Assembly (NCBI GenBank): GCA_025923195.1
Contig: JAICGJ010000016.1
Location: 1 to 51,518 of the forward strand
Direction of reading: 5' to 3'
Source of the DNA: Chryseolinea sp.
Lineage (GTDB): Bacteria; Bacteroidota; Bacteroidia; Cytophagales; Cyclobacteriaceae
DNA: 51,518 nt
A model generated the notes under the pieces. The model was not told the origin of the DNA and searched no databases. It worked only from the letters and a program-made list of their open reading frames with translations. A program made the position numbers and the translations under genes. Below are positions 26,960 through 35,836 of this stretch, one piece after another. Numbering within the stretch: the stretch's first letter is position 1; the number at the start of each line of letters is the position of its first letter.

Positions 26960-27792
26960 GGGGCAACAGCTTCGGCGTGTTTCAATACTATTTGGTTGGT
27001 AATTCTTCCGAGTCCCATATTTGTCTTGGCCCTAGAATAATAGTATCCAAGCTTGTCCAGAAGGGGAGCAAGAACCTTATCCTCTCCGTCTTCGCAACGG
27101 GTCGAAATTCCAACGGCTGTTACTGTGTCAATTCGTTCCCCAACCTGTTCTACTATTTCTAGTACCCGCTCAACTTCTTTGATGGTAGTCTTGATCTCCA
27201 CGATAGCCGACAAAATCTTTTCATTTATAATGTCGGTTCGAAGGTCACCGGTCCGCGTATCGATCATCAGGTGTGTTATGGGATTATTCTTTTCGAATGT
27301 TATACCTTCCTTCGCCAGAACCCGCGTCATCTCCTGGATATCTGAGAATCTAACACCTACTCCCGGTCTTCCAAACTCAATGGTATATCCCACCTCACCC
27401 GAATTGACCCGAAGTGAAACATCGTTGGTTTTGACTTCCTCCGTGCCTCGTCCCTTGATTCCGGTGGACTTGTGTTCTACGACTGGATCTGAAAAAATCT
27501 GTCGAATAAGTCGGGGCATTTCTAATTCATTCATCTCAAATGCTCCTGTTGGACAAACATCGGGCTCAGGCTCAAACCGAAACCTCAAGAATTTTGCAGC
27601 TTTTCGCACTGCTCTTACCATCACCGGGTTTAGATGTTCTGTGCTCATCCCGCGATAACACGTTCCGCATTCTACGCAGGCATCATCGTTGATCAACGCC
27701 CGGTTCCTGGTTTGATCAACATAGATCGCTCCCATCGGACAAATTGCAACGCAATTGCCACATGCAACACATTTTTGTTGATTAATTACCAT
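26956..27792 (-). CDS. 4Fe-4S ferredoxin-like protein with an interrupted second cluster motif
   Basis: Starting at the ATG at 27792 (278 aa), the N-terminus carries Cys8, 11, 14 and 18 in a standard CxxCxxCxxxCP. A second set follows at Cys39, 42 and 45, but the matching Cys-Pro is at 80, about 35 residues later rather than four. The rest (~100-278) is an unrecognised domain with RPGVGVRFSD and TRTGDLRTDI, and a long helical stretch. It should be an electron carrier for the co-translated Cys-rich protein or for the dehydrogenases. An in-frame ATG at 27813 is also possible; the TTG at 27861 is unlikely. Confidence 0.8.
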   Translation of the reverse strand: MVINQQKCVACGNCVAICPMGAIYVDQTRNRALINDDACVECGTCYRGMSTEHLNPVMVRAVRKAAKFLRFRFEPEPDVCPTGAFEMNELEMPRLIRQIFSDPVVEHKSTGIKGRGTEEVKTNDVSLRVNSGEVGYTIEFGRPGVGVRFSDIQEMTRVLAKEGITFEKNNPITHLMIDTRTGDLRTDIINEKILSAIVEIKTTIKEVERVLEIVEQVGERIDTVTAVGISTRCEDGEDKVLAPLLDKLGYYYSRAKTNMGLGRITNQIVLKHAEAVAP

Positions 27793-28145
27793 AATCGATA
27801 GCCATGGACCCATAACAAATGTATGAAATTCGGCTCCCTTTTTCCAATCTAGCGGGAGCAAGGGTTGCGTGGGATAACTGTATGGTACCTTTCAATTAAA
27901 AACTTGCACTACTGACCGAGGAAGGATGGGAATGGCAACTATACATTCTGAATACTAGTGAAAAGATAATCGCTAGCATATTTAAGAAATTTCTGTTGTG
28001 CAGTCTAGAACAAATGCAAGTAGCATGACCTGACTTAATTTTTAGACAAAGGATCATTGCGATTGAGAGCTTCTGGAAAAATGCGAGGTATAATGATACA
28101 GCAACATGCATTAGTATTAATGTTTGCGGCTTCTGAACGATTTAT

Positions 28146-28240
28146 CGCTGAGGACACGGAGAAAAATTACGCAGACAACGCTGAATGGCCAGATGAAAGG
28201 TTTCTGGGGAACTGGTGGATTATCCTAAAGGCCCTCAGCG
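28146..28240. repeat. Decayed palindromic extragenic repeat
   Basis: CGCTGAGG at 28146-28153 is matched by its reverse complement at 28233-28240. The sequence between starts with a GGACACGGAGAAAAATTACG motif of the kind common in Bacteroidota intergenic repeats. It lies in the 568-bp gap between the divergent arms of the catabolic cluster, which otherwise shows no gene I can support; promoters for both arms must be there. Confidence 0.4.
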
Positions 28241-28360
28241 CTTTTTGCATTTAAATTATCGGGAACCCTGGAGACCGAAAAATTTCTGCGACCTTTGGTG
28301 GCGATTGAAAATTCAAGTAGATTGAAATGCTACAGAAGGGGTAAGACTAAATGTTCATGA

Positions 28361-29239
28361 ATGCTTGATCCGGTTGGAATCATTGGCCTGGGGCGAATCG
28401 GTCTTTGCGCCGCGACCGCTTTCATTGAAGCTGGTTACACTGTATTTGGATACGACATCAGCCAGACTGCGCTTGACCAGTTCGTATCGGCGGGCGGGAT
28501 ATCCGTACAAAACCCAGAAGAGATCACTCGTCATGTGGAAGTTGTTATAATCCTTGCTTTAAATGATGAGCAGGTAATCGAAATCATCGATGGAAAAAAT
28601 GGGATTCTTAGGAGTTCCAACTCAGCGTTAACAGTTATTTGTATGAGCACCATCAACCGGTCGACCCTCGAGACGCTGGCCGGGAAATGCGAGCAAAGCA
28701 ACATCGGATTTGTCGATTGCCCGTTCACCGGCGGACCTGCGAGAATTAAATCGCGGAGCTTGACCCTGATCGCTGCTGCGCCAACGCCAACGATTCAACG
28801 TGTAACTCAGGTGCTTGAAGTGCTGGGCAAAATCACTTATGCAGGAAGCGAACCGGGACTGGGCCAGGCAATTAAGCATTGTAACCAACTGCTGGTTGGC
28901 GCTACTCACGCTGCCACGATGGAGGTTATCTCACTTTCGCGAAGACTAGGTTTGGATCCTGTACTCGTCACATCGGTAATTTCCAGTGGCATTGCAGGCA
29001 GCGATTACTTCCGGCTGTTGTCGGAAAGCGTTCTGCTGAAATCCCCTTCACCTGGTGGTCTCGGCCAAATGGCTAAAGACATGTCCATCGTCGTAAAAAC
29101 GTTGGACAAAGCCGGCATGCATGGATATGTTGCCACCGCAGCCTGGACTTATTTTTCCGAAGCCTCGAGACTGGGAATGGAAGATCGTGAGGGCGCAGAT
29201 CTCATCGATGTTGTCGAAAAAATGTCGGTCAAGAAATAA
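28361..29239 (+). CDS. 3-hydroxyisobutyrate dehydrogenase-family oxidoreductase
   Basis: A 292-aa beta-hydroxyacid dehydrogenase-type protein. GIIGLGRIG (7-14) is the nucleotide-binding loop, CPFTGGPARIKSRSLT (120-135) is the substrate motif, and GLGQAIKHCNQLL carries the catalytic Lys172. The C-terminal half is the all-helical domain with KDMSIVVKTLD. It should oxidise a beta-hydroxyacid with NAD(P)+. It is the first gene of the plus arm, 20 bases before the amidohydrolase, suggesting a joint pathway. Confidence 0.92.
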   Translation: MLDPVGIIGLGRIGLCAATAFIEAGYTVFGYDISQTALDQFVSAGGISVQNPEEITRHVEVVIILALNDEQVIEIIDGKNGILRSSNSALTVICMSTINRSTLETLAGKCEQSNIGFVDCPFTGGPARIKSRSLTLIAAAPTPTIQRVTQVLEVLGKITYAGSEPGLGQAIKHCNQLLVGATHAATMEVISLSRRLGLDPVLVTSVISSGIAGSDYFRLLSESVLLKSPSPGGLGQMAKDMSIVVKTLDKAGMHGYVATAAWTYFSEASRLGMEDREGADLIDVVEKMSVKK

Positions 29240-29259
29240 AACTGCAACAGATTTCACTG

Positions 29260-30471
29260 GTGGAAAATAGAATTATACTAAAAGCTCGACATGTATGGGA
29301 TGGCATTCACGATAGCGCGACACCGTTCGGAGCGATTCTGATTGAGAACGGGAAAATCCAGGCCGTTGGGCCCGCGGAAAATATCATGACGGCGGCTCAC
29401 GATCATTTCTATGAATGGCCTGACGCAACGATCCTTCCCGGCTTGATCGACAGCCACACTCACCTCTCCATGGATGGAACTATGGCAAATTACCTGGACC
29501 ACATGTCAGACGATGTTGCCGTGCTTACACTGAGGGCCTCAGCCATGATGCGAAGAGATGTGAAAGCCGGAATTACTACCTGCCGTTGTCTGGGGGATAA
29601 AGAATTTTTGGATATTGCGTGTCGCCATGCCGTTGAGAATGGCGAGGTAGATGGCCCGAGAGTGCTTGTTGCCACGCGGGGCATACGGTCGCCTAATGGT
29701 CACGGCTTCGTAGGTTATCCCTTTAAAGGAATCAACGAGATCCGCAATGCCATTAGAGAGAATATACACCGCGGTGCAGACCTGATTAAAATTTACATAA
29801 CCGGTACGCTTAAGGGGAAAGGAGATCTGCCAAGCTATCTGACCCGGGAAGAGATTCGACTCGCCATAGAAGAATCACATGCCGCAAACATTCCGGTTGC
29901 ATCTCACTGTGTTGGTGGGCAGGGGCTGGACTGGGCAATCGAATTCGGGCTGGATACGGTGGAGCATGCATATCATATCACAAGCGATCAGGTCGAAAGA
30001 CTAGCAAGGTCGGGAACGGGATTGGTTTTAACTCCGGGGGCGGTGCTTTCGCGCGAACGGGTCGACAACCTTCCCCGAAACCTCATACAGGGACATATGG
30101 ACGAACGTGAAATGATGTTCAGGTCTATGGCCTTGACCGTGAGCGCCGGAATTAAATTTGCAGTCGGAACTGATGGACTGCACGGAGAGCTGGTACAGGA
30201 TATTTTGTATCTCACAGAACTGGGTGCTTCAAACGTTGATGCTCTTAAGGCGGCGACAATTCGCGGTGCCAAGATCTGTGGAATTGGAAATGAAACGGGA
30301 AGCTTGGAGGCAGGCAAGCGCGCCGACATTATTGTCGTGAAGGGAAATCCGTTAGAAACTTTAAAAGACCTTCGCAACATCAGGGCCGTATACAAGAGAG
30401 GGCGGCTCGTTCATAGTGAGGCTTCCGACGTGTTTTCAACGCCAAACTTCGCTCATAGTGTTCAACAATAA
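29260..30471 (+). CDS. Amidohydrolase-family metal-dependent hydrolase
   Basis: A 403-aa protein with the amidohydrolase metal-ligand set: His66 and His68 (LPGLIDSHTHLSMDG), Lys177 (ADLIKIYITG), His216 (VASHCVGG), His236 (VEHAYH) and Asp305 (AVGTDGLHG). The beta-sandwich flank (ILIENGKIQAVG and GKRADIIVVKGNPL) is also intact. It resembles imidazolonepropionase/Xaa-Pro-dipeptidase-like members, so it probably cleaves an amide or cyclic amide. The start is a GTG at 29260. The 3' end overlaps the DctP frame. Confidence 0.92.
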   Translation: MENRIILKARHVWDGIHDSATPFGAILIENGKIQAVGPAENIMTAAHDHFYEWPDATILPGLIDSHTHLSMDGTMANYLDHMSDDVAVLTLRASAMMRRDVKAGITTCRCLGDKEFLDIACRHAVENGEVDGPRVLVATRGIRSPNGHGFVGYPFKGINEIRNAIRENIHRGADLIKIYITGTLKGKGDLPSYLTREEIRLAIEESHAANIPVASHCVGGQGLDWAIEFGLDTVEHAYHITSDQVERLARSGTGLVLTPGAVLSRERVDNLPRNLIQGHMDEREMMFRSMALTVSAGIKFAVGTDGLHGELVQDILYLTELGASNVDALKAATIRGAKICGIGNETGSLEAGKRADIIVVKGNPLETLKDLRNIRAVYKRGRLVHSEASDVFSTPNFAHSVQQ

Positions 30472-31525
30472 TGACGATGCCGACATAAGTTACAACGGAC
30501 TGACATATGTTCTACCGAATATTTTTCTGTGTTTAATAATTCTGTTTGCTAGTTCTGTTTTATTTGGGTGCACCACGTCGGCTGACAACAGTACAGTCAA
30601 CGTCAGGATTTCGGTGGTGAATCCTCCGGCAGATATTGTAACAGTGGGAGCCCAATATATAGCGGAACAGATTGAGCTGAAAAGCAACAATACGATCCAG
30701 GCCAAAGTCTACCACTCAGGCGTTCTTTCCGGCGGAAGAGGAGAGACGGAAATAGAAATGTGTCAGCAGGGAACGCTTCAGATGCATGTTACGTCGACAG
30801 CGTATCTGGCCAACCTGGTCCCCAAGACTTCCGTTGTCAGCCTGCCGTTTCTTTTTCGCGACATCGATCAGGTTGTTGCATTGGCGAAAGGCAAAAGCAA
30901 AGCTCTGCAAGTCATAAATTCGGAATTGAATTCAAAAAACCTTCATGTTATTGCCTGGTGGCCCAGGGGTTTCCGGCAGTTAACAAATAGCAAGGTACTA
31001 GTACAACGCCTGGACGATATGAAAGGCATGAAGCTCAGGGTTATGAACAATCCCCTATATGCTGATAACATGAAGTCCCTACGTGCCAACCCTGTGCCTA
31101 TGGCATGGGGTGAAGTTTATAATGCCTTGCAATTGAAGACCATCGATGGCCAGGAGAACGCAGAGGATGTAATTTACAGGTCCAAGTTGTTTGAGGCGCA
31201 AAAATTCATGACCATCTGGGATTATTCAGTTGACTTTGAAGTGGTGCTGGTGAACGTCGACTGGTGGGACAAGCTGGCGGCGGAACACCGTACGCTTGTG
31301 CAAGATGTTGCTGAGGCTTCGGTCGCGGTTGAGGAAGAGCTCCTCCGAAATAATACGATCTTATTGCGAAAGAAAATTGCAGACGAAGGAATGGAGATCC
31401 ACTATCTGACCGCCACGGACAAAGCAGAATTCAGGCAGGCCGTCCAACCTGTTTGGGAAAAATATGAGCGGATATTTGGCGAGTCCTTTCTTGAAGCATT
31501 TATAAATGAATTGGAAAATTATTGA
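30458..31525 (+). CDS. dctP: TRAP transporter solute-binding protein (DctP family), lipoprotein
   Basis: The body matches DctP solute receptors: IAEQIELKSNNTIQAKVYHS, LPFLFRDIDQV, WPRGFRQLTNSK, DDMKGMKLRVMNNPLY, PVPMAWGEVYNALQLKTIDG and QENAEDV. A hydrophobic stretch ending LFGC gives a lipobox. No ATG is in frame near the start: GTG codons at 30416 and 30458 both overlap the amidohydrolase gene, and I chose 30458. The protein binds the substrate outside the cytoplasmic membrane and passes it to DctQM. Confidence 0.9.
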   Translation: MFNNNDDADISYNGLTYVLPNIFLCLIILFASSVLFGCTTSADNSTVNVRISVVNPPADIVTVGAQYIAEQIELKSNNTIQAKVYHSGVLSGGRGETEIEMCQQGTLQMHVTSTAYLANLVPKTSVVSLPFLFRDIDQVVALAKGKSKALQVINSELNSKNLHVIAWWPRGFRQLTNSKVLVQRLDDMKGMKLRVMNNPLYADNMKSLRANPVPMAWGEVYNALQLKTIDGQENAEDVIYRSKLFEAQKFMTIWDYSVDFEVVLVNVDWWDKLAAEHRTLVQDVAEASVAVEEELLRNNTILLRKKIADEGMEIHYLTATDKAEFRQAVQPVWEKYERIFGESFLEAFINELENY

Positions 31526-31537
31526 CATATTTGATTG

Positions 31538-32068
31538 ATGCGGTTAAGACTTTCTACAGCCTTAAAGCTCCGATGGTTTATAACTCATGCTGAGGGTATC
31601 CTGCTTTGGATCCTTACGCTGATGTTATTGATAGACGTCTTACTGGGAATCCTGGCCCGCTACGTACAATTTGAAGTTGTGTTTGCCGACGAGTTAGGCA
31701 AATACATTTTTATCTGGCTATGTTGTGTTGGTATCTCTGCTGCCACCCGGGACAATCAGCACGTACGCCTGACATTTATTGCATCACTTCTTCCTTTCAG
31801 CCGGAAATTTGTCAGGTTGCTAAGTCAACTGCTGTTTCTTTCGTTCTCTCTTTTTTTCTTGTACTGGAGCATTTCTCTGACCTGGATGCACATTACGATG
31901 CAAAAATCCGTGATGGGGTTTCACTTTCCCATGTATTTTTTTACCGCTGCTCTTCCTGTTGGGTTCGCTCTTAATTCATTGCGCCTCATTCAGGATATTG
32001 AGAAAATCCTGAAGAAGCCTACGGATCAACATCCACCGTCCGAAACAATACATGACAGAGGACAATAA
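31538..32068 (+). CDS. dctQ: TRAP transporter small permease (DctQ)
   Basis: A 176-aa membrane protein with four hydrophobic spans and the family motif FADELGKYIFIWLCCVGISA followed by ATRDNQHVRL. It starts at the ATG at 31538, 12 bases after dctP. It forms the small subunit of the TRAP membrane complex with DctM. Confidence 0.92.
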   Translation: MRLRLSTALKLRWFITHAEGILLWILTLMLLIDVLLGILARYVQFEVVFADELGKYIFIWLCCVGISAATRDNQHVRLTFIASLLPFSRKFVRLLSQLLFLSFSLFFLYWSISLTWMHITMQKSVMGFHFPMYFFTAALPVGFALNSLRLIQDIEKILKKPTDQHPPSETIHDRGQ

Positions 32069-32125
32069 CACGTGGATCCATAGTTGCAGGCCTTCTTTCC
32101 TGCTTCACGCTCAGAATTTACAGCT

Positions 32126-33412
32126 ATGAAAGCGACGTATTTAGCCGTAATTCTGTTCTTTATATTTGTTTCCGTTGATGTCCCTATTTCGATCAGCCTC
32201 ATGCTCGGAATTGCTGTAGCTCTGGTTGTATTTGATGTCTACTCTTTGATCACAGTTGCAACACTGTTCTACAGTTCTTTGGATAACTATTTGTTGGTAG
32301 CCATTCCGTTGTTTATGCTCGCGGGCATTGCCATGTCACATGGCGGTATTGCGCGCCGAATTTTTGATTTTTCTGAAGCTATTCTTGGCTTTATGCCGGG
32401 ATCTCTGGGTGCTGTGAATATCATGTCCAGCGCGCTGTTTTCGGGTATGAGTGGTTCTTCTGTCGCAGATGTTGCTGGCCTGGGTCCCATTGAAATTAAG
32501 GAGATGGTCGACCGGAACTATCCACTGCCGTACGCCACTGCAATGACGCTCGCGTCGTCTACATTGGCCGTTATTGTCCCTCCCAGTATTTTAATGATCA
32601 TCTACGCTACTATCGCCAATGTGTCCGTGGGAAAGGCGCTGGCGGCAGGATTTCTACCGGGGCTGTTCATTGCGCTTCTTCTCATCGTGCTCAATACAAA
32701 TTTTGCGATCAAAAGAAAGTGGCCGAGATCCAGGTTCTCATTTCGTCGGGTTGCCACTACAGGTCTTAACGGAATGCCGGCACTGCTTGCGCCTGTAATC
32801 GTTTTGGGTGGAATTTTCATCGGGATATTTACACCAACGGAGGCCTCTGCCATAGCATTAGTATACTGTTTGTTGATCGGTACTCTGCTCTATCGAGAAC
32901 TCGATTCCCAGAAGCTTAACAAAATCATTTACGAAGGAGGAAGGACCAGCGGCATAGTGGCCTTGGAACTTGCGTCCGGTCTTTTATTCTCTAATCTGAT
33001 GACGTTAGAAGGAATTCCGGAGGTCATGACAACTTGGATTACGGGTTTCAGCGGGAATCCTGTTCTGATCATGTTTCTAGTGAACGTCGTTTTGCTGGCG
33101 GCGGGGATGTTTCTCAATCCTGGATTTTCTATTATCGTCTTCACTCCTCTGCTACTCCCGATAGTACAGAGCATAGGATATCATCCGCTTCATTTTGGAG
33201 TCATAATGGTGGCCAATCTTGCTCTTGGCCTAGTTACACCTCCCGTCGGGGCGTGCCTTTATGTGGGGTCAGTTATTTCGGGATTGCCAATCGAAAAGAT
33301 CATTCGTGAGATGCTACCATTTTACTTCGTGCTTCTTTTAGGACTGATCGGTATCATTCTGCTACCACAGATGAGTGAGGGATTTGTCAACCTTGTCTTC
33401 AATCAACGTTAA
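32126..33412 (+). CDS. dctM: TRAP transporter large permease (DctM)
   Basis: A 428-aa membrane protein with about 12 hydrophobic spans and DctM motifs: IPLFMLAGIAMSHGGIARR, ALFSGMSGSSVADVAGLGPI, PPSILMIIYATIANVSVGKA, GIFTPTEASAIALVYCLLIG, and LALGLVTPPVGACLYVGSVI. It is the sodium-coupled transport subunit. I use the ATG at 32126; an in-frame TTG at 32084 exists. It completes the TRAP operon and converges on the DUF4340 gene with nine bases between. Confidence 0.94.
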   Translation: MKATYLAVILFFIFVSVDVPISISLMLGIAVALVVFDVYSLITVATLFYSSLDNYLLVAIPLFMLAGIAMSHGGIARRIFDFSEAILGFMPGSLGAVNIMSSALFSGMSGSSVADVAGLGPIEIKEMVDRNYPLPYATAMTLASSTLAVIVPPSILMIIYATIANVSVGKALAAGFLPGLFIALLLIVLNTNFAIKRKWPRSRFSFRRVATTGLNGMPALLAPVIVLGGIFIGIFTPTEASAIALVYCLLIGTLLYRELDSQKLNKIIYEGGRTSGIVALELASGLLFSNLMTLEGIPEVMTTWITGFSGNPVLIMFLVNVVLLAAGMFLNPGFSIIVFTPLLLPIVQSIGYHPLHFGVIMVANLALGLVTPPVGACLYVGSVISGLPIEKIIREMLPFYFVLLLGLIGIILLPQMSEGFVNLVFNQR

Positions 33413-33421
33413 AGAATTCAG

Positions 33422-34333
33422 CTAATTAGACAGGAACCATTTTTTTCCGGCGAATAACTCGCGTATCATGGTTGCATCGCTTGACGAAAAATAGACACTA
33501 TCCTGAAGGCTGGATGCTAATACCCACTTGTCATCTTCCATTTTCCAACCTTGAACCGTTATTGCCAGCGATGAATCATTGCTCAGTTTGAGAATGTGGG
33601 AAGCCTGAGCCGACGGCTTAAAATCGTCGGCAAACTCTGATAAATTTCGCGACCTTAGTCTGTTCAGGTAAGTTTGAACCTTTGATGAGTCCGCTTTAAC
33701 ATCTTCTAATTCCCATTTACCTCCTGATTGCACTACGACAAAGCTCGAATCACCAGGATATTGAAAGGCGATCTTTGAAACACTTTCTGGCTGGACGCTG
33801 ATAAAGGACTTATCTCGCCATGCGCTAAAATTTTTGTTAAAGTTCCGTTCTAACGCTTCCTTTACTTCATATACGTCGTCCTCACCCTCAATACGAATAC
33901 AGTTTCCACTTCCCGACAGTTTTCCGACCCAAAATTCTTTTTGCGTGTCCTGATTCAAAATTACCGTTACGTGTGTTCCAGTAGTGTCAACGTTATAATC
34001 GGTCCACTTTTCCTTCTTGCGCGTCAAGATCCGATCGGCATGAATCTCACTAATGGATCCGAGCGCGCTATTTAGCTGGTTCATCTCAACCCGTGCCGTC
34101 CGTCCACGATACTGTACCTTCCAGTCCACGCCAGAGCGTATCAGCTTTATCTCTGCTTTGTTATCCACTGCAGGTGTGATATGAATGGCGCTTACCTGCG
34201 CAGTATCAAGAGTTAATAAGTCTTCTTCGATATTCCGTTCGAGGGACGGAGCCCGGAATACCCTTGTCAGCACGAATCCGCCGAGCAGTACAACAAGTAC
34301 GATAATTAAGATTTTGTTATTCGACCTCCTCAT
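33422..34333 (-). CDS. DUF4340 protein linked to the Gld-type ABC transporter
   Basis: A 303-aa protein with one N-terminal membrane segment (about 7-25) and an exported domain with paired DUF4340-like repeats (IHITPA, EIKLIRSGVDWKVQ, and later IAFQYPGDSSFVV, GKWELEDVKADSSKVQTYLN). Its start overlaps the end of the GldG-like gene by 17 bases. DUF4340 proteins commonly follow GldG-type genes and probably work with this transporter outside the membrane. Confidence 0.9.
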   Translation of the reverse strand: MRRSNNKILIIVLVVLLGGFVLTRVFRAPSLERNIEEDLLTLDTAQVSAIHITPAVDNKAEIKLIRSGVDWKVQYRGRTARVEMNQLNSALGSISEIHADRILTRKKEKWTDYNVDTTGTHVTVILNQDTQKEFWVGKLSGSGNCIRIEGEDDVYEVKEALERNFNKNFSAWRDKSFISVQPESVSKIAFQYPGDSSFVVVQSGGKWELEDVKADSSKVQTYLNRLRSRNLSEFADDFKPSAQASHILKLSNDSSLAITVQGWKMEDDKWVLASSLQDSVYFSSSDATMIRELFAGKKWFLSN

Positions 34334-35831
34334 AGTTCTCGTTCATTCTTTTTTGTCTGACCATCCTGTTTTTCTGGGCACGTATAATACCGTAGCCGAT
34401 TGCCAACGCAATAGGAAGAAGGAAGTTTGCATACTTGAGTATCAGTCGGGTAGTCTCGTCTAACTCCATGATGGGTCTCGAAACAACACCTTTGGTTCTT
34501 AGCTCGATCAGTCCTGTGTCGTCCTGAAGCCAATCAATGGCATTAGACAACAAGCTCACATTATCGGGCTGCAATCTTCTTTGCTGTTGGGGAGGACCAT
34601 TTACTGGAAAGTCGCCATCGCCAATAACTACTATTCTGTATGGTGTGCCGGTTTTCCTTTCCAGCGCGGCCGCCACAGGAATATTCTCCAGGGGAAAATC
34701 GCCTTCCGTCCATTGTTTTTCGAGGGAAAGAAGTTGAGGCGCTGGTATCGTGTTAGATAACTCGGAAGAAAATGCCAGAGGCGTAAAGGCGACGGAGGAA
34801 TCGCCATTAGATTTTACTTCACTGGCGAATTCGAGCATCACACTTTCTAAGCCCGATGTAATGGGATGATCTGAAAAGGTTCCGATGACCGGAACGTAAG
34901 GAAAGGAGACATTTGTTTGAAGTGTAAACGCCCCAAATTGCTGAGGCATACTAACAGAGCCACATTTAGCGTCAACAATGAAATTTTCCCTGACGTCAAC
35001 GCCCTTCTCTGCCAGCCACTTTTCCAGCCCGGTGTTAAGGGCAATGCCATAAAGCGTGCGCATTTCGCTCTGTACGCGATTGATCGCTACCAAGAGCCTC
35101 CCGCCACGCAATAGGAAACTGTCCAGTTGCTCCAAATGATTTTGAGGTATACTATCCGTTGGGCGAATTAACGCTAGGGTTTTAAGATGATCTGGGATTG
35201 AGGTAGAATCTGAGAGGGTAACAACAACAGGCTCGTATAGAACACGCAGCTGTTCGCTCACCTGAATCATCTCACCAAGTGGCGGTTCGCCATGACCTTG
35301 AATAAAACCAATGGAAGGCTTGTTTTCAATGGCTATTTTTTTGATGGCCGTTGAAAGACCGTACTCCATGGCGGCACCCGGCTGAATGAATGGTATGACT
35401 TCGGATTTTTCACCTAGTTGAATCGTTGCTCCGAGAAAAGCCTTCTGTTGCTTAACCTGATCTTTTTCGCGCACATTGATCAGAACGGGCTGTATTCCCT
35501 TTTGCGTTACATCCTGCTCAATGGATTCTTTGTCACCTGGGTCGATGAATTCGTACATGATCTGGCCATCCGACAGGCTTGCATATTCAATCAATATATC
35601 CTGAAAATCCTGTCGTGTTTTACTGATGTGCGGCGGAAGATTTTTAGAGAAGTATGCCTTTACGGTGATCGGCTCCTCCAGGTCGTCAAGGATGTTCTTT
35701 GTTGCGGTACTTAACGTATACTGTTTATCTTCTGTGAGGTCAAAGCGCAAATGATACTCATTGCCAAGCAGGTTAATGACAATGATTATGGCAATGACTA
35801 GTGCTACCGTTGTAAATATACTCGACTTCAT
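34317..35831 (-). CDS. gldG: GldG-like ABC transporter auxiliary protein
   Basis: A 504-aa protein with membrane segments at both ends (about 9-27 and 470-490) and a large exported domain between. YHLRFDLTEDKQYTLSTATK, KAYFSKNLPPHI, and the later GGRLLVAINRVQSEM match GldG/IftG-type ABC-2 partners. It follows the permease by five bases. The symbol reflects family; gliding function in this organism is not shown. Confidence 0.88.
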   Translation of the reverse strand: MKSSIFTTVALVIAIIIVINLLGNEYHLRFDLTEDKQYTLSTATKNILDDLEEPITVKAYFSKNLPPHISKTRQDFQDILIEYASLSDGQIMYEFIDPGDKESIEQDVTQKGIQPVLINVREKDQVKQQKAFLGATIQLGEKSEVIPFIQPGAAMEYGLSTAIKKIAIENKPSIGFIQGHGEPPLGEMIQVSEQLRVLYEPVVVTLSDSTSIPDHLKTLALIRPTDSIPQNHLEQLDSFLLRGGRLLVAINRVQSEMRTLYGIALNTGLEKWLAEKGVDVRENFIVDAKCGSVSMPQQFGAFTLQTNVSFPYVPVIGTFSDHPITSGLESVMLEFASEVKSNGDSSVAFTPLAFSSELSNTIPAPQLLSLEKQWTEGDFPLENIPVAAALERKTGTPYRIVVIGDGDFPVNGPPQQQRRLQPDNVSLLSNAIDWLQDDTGLIELRTKGVVSRPIMELDETTRLILKYANFLLPIALAIGYGIIRAQKNRMVRQKRMNENYEEVE

Positions 35832-35836
35832 GAAAT

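Noticed and set aside
28057-28254. 65-codon plus-strand frame in the catabolic-cluster promoter region
   Set aside because: It runs through the palindromic repeat remnant, and its sequence looks like translated repeat rather than protein.
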